From Bombyx mori (lineage: Eukaryota > Arthropoda > Insecta > Lepidoptera > Bombycidae), in contig NC_085116.1 in NCBI RefSeq assembly GCF_030269925.1, positions 6,882,001-6,946,000 of the forward strand: 64,000 bases of DNA, written 5' to 3'. The position numbers were made by a program, and so were the translations under genes. The notes beneath the pieces were generated by a model. That model had not been told where the DNA came from, made no database searches, and saw only the letters and a program-made list of their open reading frames with translations. Every line of letters begins with the position of its first letter. Within the stretch, counting starts at the first letter, position 1. Below are positions 55,501 to 61,500 of the stretch, one piece after another.

Positions 55501-58500
55501 TTTTCTCATTATCTTCAATTTAGATACATATTCTCAATATTTCCAGCTTTCTTTTAATTTTAAAGAAAAATTCAAACACACCCAAAACATGCTAACACTA
55601 CTTTCTTGATCAAGATATCCTTGACTCTCGTGAAATCTTTTTAAATTTCAACACCGAGCAGACCCTGAAGTAGGCAAAAAACAATAACAAAAAACGAGAA
55701 AGGTTGAATCGTATTTGTTACGTTGGGCGTAGAACGGTTAATCGCTTTACCTGTGAAAGCAGGTACATAAATATATTACACCGGCTGTGTATTTCTATTT
55801 TATCGTAAATTTAAACATTTGGACATGCATTAAGCAATAGATAAAACGATATATTATAAATTATAATTTGCGTAATTACTGGTGGTAGAACCTCTTGTGA
55901 GTCCGCACAGGACGCACGGAGTTTCTGCCGTGAAGCAGTAACGCGTTTCGATTTGAAGGGTGGAGCAGCCGTTGTAACTATACTGAGACCTTAGAACTTA
56001 CCTTTTAAGCCACGACGACTAAATCAACTACTATATCTCAAGATGGGTGGCGCATTTAGGTTCTCGATGTTTATGGGTTCCAGTAACCACTTAACACCAG
56101 ATGGGCTGTGAGCTTCTCCACACTTCTAAGCAATAAAAAAAAATTGGTAAATTATTCCGCAGAATATAACAGACGGATTATTGATGGATATTTTTGCATA
56201 ACGCAAAACTTGAATATTCGCCCTACGATAAATTTTATTATTAACTGCCGAAAGTTCTCACATCTGAATAACTAAAGTAATTAAATGATTACCAACTCAT
56301 TGATATTGGCACAACATACGCTTTTATTTTCAAATCAAAATCAGATCTACAGTGTGTGTGTTGTGAACAACAATAGATAGCTGTTTTAAATGTTGCTGTT
56401 TGAATTTTAACGCTATCGTTAAAGGCTAATCAAGCTTTTGTCAGATTTATTATACTCGTAGTACTATATACAATGCTCTTAAATAAATGAAGAGTTTCTT
56501 TTTAATTCGCAATTTCATCAGCTTCCTTTTGATTATTAATCGTAATTATTGCAGATTATTATATGTATTGATTTCGAACTGTATTATGGCTCTAACACGG
56601 CTATTTATGCCGCAAAGCAGTATGAGGTCCCTGTTTGAAGAGTGGGCCGATCGTTATAACTATACAATTGAAACCTAACTCTCGCATCTCAAGGTGGGGT
56701 GGCATATACGTTGTAGATGTCTTTGGGCTCCAGTAACCACTTAACACCAGGTGGGCTGTGAATTCGTCCACACATCTAAGCAATAAGAAAAAGTCCGAAG
56801 TTGTGTTTTATACCTCTGGACAGTGGACTTCTTAAAATACATTTTACACAATTCTATAAGCGTAGTCATTATTTAATTCTGTGACAACCCGATGTTGTTT
56901 TCAAATTAAATGTCAACTTTATACCGCTGACTATCTTAAAACATTCGATTGTATTTCACATACATCGTCACAGAGTAAGACAGTGAATTAGAAAATTAAT
57001 TCAATAAAAACTGCTGCGAACTATGTATTCACATTATTAACATTATTAACCTTGAGAATAGAGACCGATTGAGAATAACAGGTTCATGAATAGTTTTTGT
57101 GCTAAGTTTCAGAAGCTTCAAGAATTACTATCAAAATTTGTTTGTTCATTTTTAATTCCGTTGTTGTTTTTGTTGTTCTATTATTTTATTGCAAACTTCA
57201 TTTTCGGTGCATAGATAAAATTTTCATGTACTATATACGATTCACGTGCAGTTAATTAGTTCGAGGCACTGTTCTGGCCGCACCGTGACTGGTAGACTAG
57301 CCCGAGGGGCTCGGTCTGAGAGAATTTGCTAACATCTGCCCTAGCAAGAGCAGTGCTTCGCTGAATTCACCATCGGATCGAAATCGTGACCTTCTAAGAA
57401 GATTCGGCGACACTCAGTGGGTTTTGTCTCATGGATTCGTCACCGGAGCCAATACAATACCGCCAGCCACTTGAAATAAACATTCAAACTCACTGGCTAA
57501 TGCATCCAGTCAACACTCATAATTTCACCTTGATTTCAATGTCCATATTTCAGTTAATTGTTTCAATGTTTGCCACACTGACTGTGCATTTATCTATATC
57601 TAAGACCCCCTAATAACGTATTAGTATTATGTTTTTATGCACTGCATACCTAATTAGTATTCTTCGCGTCTATTACTCTTATAATTAATTGCGCGAATAA
57701 GGCTTAGGATCGATCCTGACTTGAAATTGAAACGGTGTTTGGATCAACAACTGCGTCACCGTGAGTCACGGCAATGAGTACGTTCGTTGAATTCCCATTG
57801 TCGCTCACACACGGTCACTTGTGGAGTCGATTCGTTTCAGTAATTGCTTTAAATCGGATTTTTATAACCTCAATGTTTTCGTTCATACAAAAAAAGTGAT
57901 CAAACACTCCACAATCAACATTCCCAAGCTGTTTTTGAGTTGCGGAAAGATATGCGTGACTAGAACACATACAGGTTTTTTTCCAATAGCTATTCGGTGG
58001 TAGCCTAAGAGGCTATTCCAGCTACACTTGGACGGGTAGGTGATCTCACGGGCTCAACCTGAGAGAATTTGGTAACCTTATCCCTAGCAATAGTGCGTCG
58101 CAGAATCTACCACCGGATCGGAATAACGACCCACTAAGAAGATTCGGCGAGACACATACAGGGATACAGGCTCTGTTCCCAACATGCTTTAAAAAGATAT
58201 CCTTAAATTCGAACTCGGAGACGTATCTTCATTAGTCACGATCACTAAGCATTACCTATATCAACGAGGTAGAATTTTAAAATGTCTACTTTTCAATTAG
58301 TCTAATTTCCTAAATACAACCATTAAAGGTTTTTCATGATAAAACAATCTAATTTCTTTCAAGCAAGCTACCACACCGTATAAATACAGATCTAAGTGGG
58401 CATGAGACATGACGCTTAGTCAATACACGTGCACGTGAGTCAGTTTATACTCCAGGACCATACGCCCACATACTGATGTAGGCACTTCATACGATAAAAA

Positions 58501-61500
58501 TTAACTCATATTACATCGTTATTGAAGCATTTTACACATATTATTAGGATTTAATAGCACAGTCAGGTTGTTTACGTAATACGTACCTACGAAACATTGT
58601 TGTTTATTGTAAGCAAACAAATATTCCACCTAACTTCTATCACATCACTGTTATTCAATGCGTTTGATAATCGATACCATTTTTTCGAAGAATTAGTATT
58701 GATATAATATTCCGGGGACTTTGAAAATCTAAACCAAATCCTAGATAATTGCTAATTAATATACTCGATATTTAAACAGTATTCATTGATCCTCGATGCT
58801 CTGAACATTTATTTTATTGAACTATTTTTGTGAACGATCCTTTTGTGGTAGAATCATCAAAAGCAATAACGCTATAGTGTCTGTATTATTTTCGTGATTT
58901 GAGAATTCTACACAACTTCTTAAGTATATTTTTATAAAATGGGTTCTCGGTAGGCAACGGCTTGGCTCTGCCTCTGGCATTGCTGAAGTCCATGGGCGAC
59001 GATGACCACTCGGGTGGGCCGTATACTCGTTTGCCTACAAGGGCAATAAAAAAAGCGTCATAATGCAAATATGAAAATTCGAGCGAATTAAATAAGCAGT
59101 ACATAATCTAAAATTAACATTCCTTTTCGAATGTTCATGGGTCAATGAATTGTTCGAATTATGTACATGTTTTAATCTTATCAAATGACTAAGCAATTTG
59201 CGAAGTAGGTCGCTTAAATAAATAAAAAAAATTGCTTGAGATAGTGGATTATGTTGAAACCGAAAAATATAAGATGATGATGTTAAATTCTTGAATATTA
59301 CTCACAAAGTTTTCAGTTGCTCATAAAATTTTGTTATTTCTGTTTGCTTAGCTTTTATTGTGGAAACCAAAATTTTCAAAGATCTCTACTTTTATGGCAA
59401 CTACTTTATATGTAAATACAAAACATTAGGACATAAACATCATAGGTTAAATTATTTACTCTTTATCAAGGGAGTATGTTTGTAATAGAATAAACGCAAA
59501 CCTCCTAAAGCATTTCCTCTCCGAACGCCATCAACACTTCCATGCCAAAACCAGTACCAACAAATTGTTATAGAAATATGAAGCTTTCTGCAGCGAAGTA
59601 TCCCTGCATTGACAACTAGAATTACTGTTATTTTAGTGCAATTTACTGATGATACTCGTATAAATTAAGGTAAGGCCATATTCACGCTGGAATGTCTATG
59701 GGTTCTCGTAGCTGCAGCAATTGATTTTTTACTTCATTTTTAAATTATTAGTAGAATTTTATATCCAAACTAGTAATGACAAAATTTGATGATGGCGTAT
59801 TATTAGTTAATAGATCAAAAACACGTGCTGGCCATAAGGTATAGTGAAGCTACTTAAGATTTGGACAAAGTTCAGCGGAAATAGATCCACTTGACAGAGA
59901 TGCACACGTGGTGCGATATTGCTATCGGGATTCAGGACTATTCTTTTTCATGGACTTTTTTCGACAACGCTCTAGGGTTTTTTTAATAGGATACGTGAAT
60001 TTGTGCAAAACAAAAAAAGGAACTAAACCCAATTTGACTCACATTACGTAACCGAAAAGCTGTAAATTTTTAGGGTCGTAACTCTAATCAAAGAGTCTCA
60101 CTGTTATTCTCAACGACAACTGTATGATTTAAAGACCACCATGACGCTCGTTTCCGATAAGTCCCAGTCTGCATTCAAGTTATCAACAATGGTAACCAAA
60201 CACTAAGGCATAAATCGATACGACACACGTCCATAACTCGAGATGATCGCGTATGTCGAAATGTCTAGTCATATTTCTGAGAACCGGTCTCTGAACGAAA
60301 ACCGTAGGTTCATTTGTCCGTGGAGCACATTACAAATTACAATAGTCATTTTGTGTTGAGGCCTGTACCTCTCGCATACCTGGCGTACGACGTGAAGGCG
60401 CGACAACGGCACCGTACGCCACCATTATTACAAACGAGTTATTATTTCGAGGCTTTCTATTATTTTAACAAGATGAAATTTTATAGGGTCCCTTTCAACG
60501 AACTACGAGTACGTGCTGTTACAATAGAAATAGATATATGTTTAACCACTTGGTTACTAGTATAGGCAGTTTGAAGAGACTGTAGTACATGAATGAATGA
60601 TTTTCTGGTGGTAGGATCTCTTGTGAATCCGCGCGGGTTGGTACCACCACCTTGCCTATTTCTGCCGTGAAGCAGTAATACGTTTCGGTTTGAAGGGTGT
60701 GGCAGCCGTTGTAACTATACTTGAGACCTTGGAACTTATATCTCAAGGTGGGTGGCGCATTTACGTTGTAGATGTCTATGGGCTCTAGTAACCACTTAAC
60801 ACCAGGTGGGCTGTGGGGGGGATGGGTGGTCTGCCCCAAAAAAAAAAAAAACATGAAGCATATTTCGTTTGAAATGTCTTCGATTATTTTTTTTTTATTT
60901 TTTTCAAAACATTATTTCATTTTTCACTAAACAGCTTGCGAAAGACCATAAACCCTTCGCAACTCGTGTTATTTTGTTCTCGAGATACGGCTGCGTCAGT
61001 GCGACTATTTGGAAATAGTGGTTAATTCGTCCCAAGGTGTGTTAAATTATTTACAGGGAGCTGGCCGCTTAGTTGAAAACCAATTGGGGCTCGGATCATG
61101 TACTTAATAAAAGTATGTAATTGCAATTTAGTCTAAAATTCTCTTAAATGTTAATTCGTAAGTAGCTTTTCCAAGAATAAAAATACAACTCACTGACTTT
61201 TGCAAAATTAAATTGGATCACCAAACTCGTGTTTCTGGTCTCAATATCACATCGTTTCGTCAGTAGAGCGGGAAAATTATATTTTGCCGCTTGTTGATTC
61301 GAGCCAGCGACTCGTGTTGAGTAATGGCAACCAATCATGCAGAAATTGTAATAAACATTTGCCAAAACTTACATACTAGGTATACACTTTTTTTACTATT
61401 AACATTATTTTTTTCCATAATCTGCATTGATTTTAAAGTGGGACATACATTGATGAGAATATACCTCTAGACTTAGAGTAAAATGCAAGCAAGGTCGCCG

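Noticed and set aside
60519..60854. 111-codon minus-strand frame
   Set aside because: Antisense reading of a BMC1-tail element.
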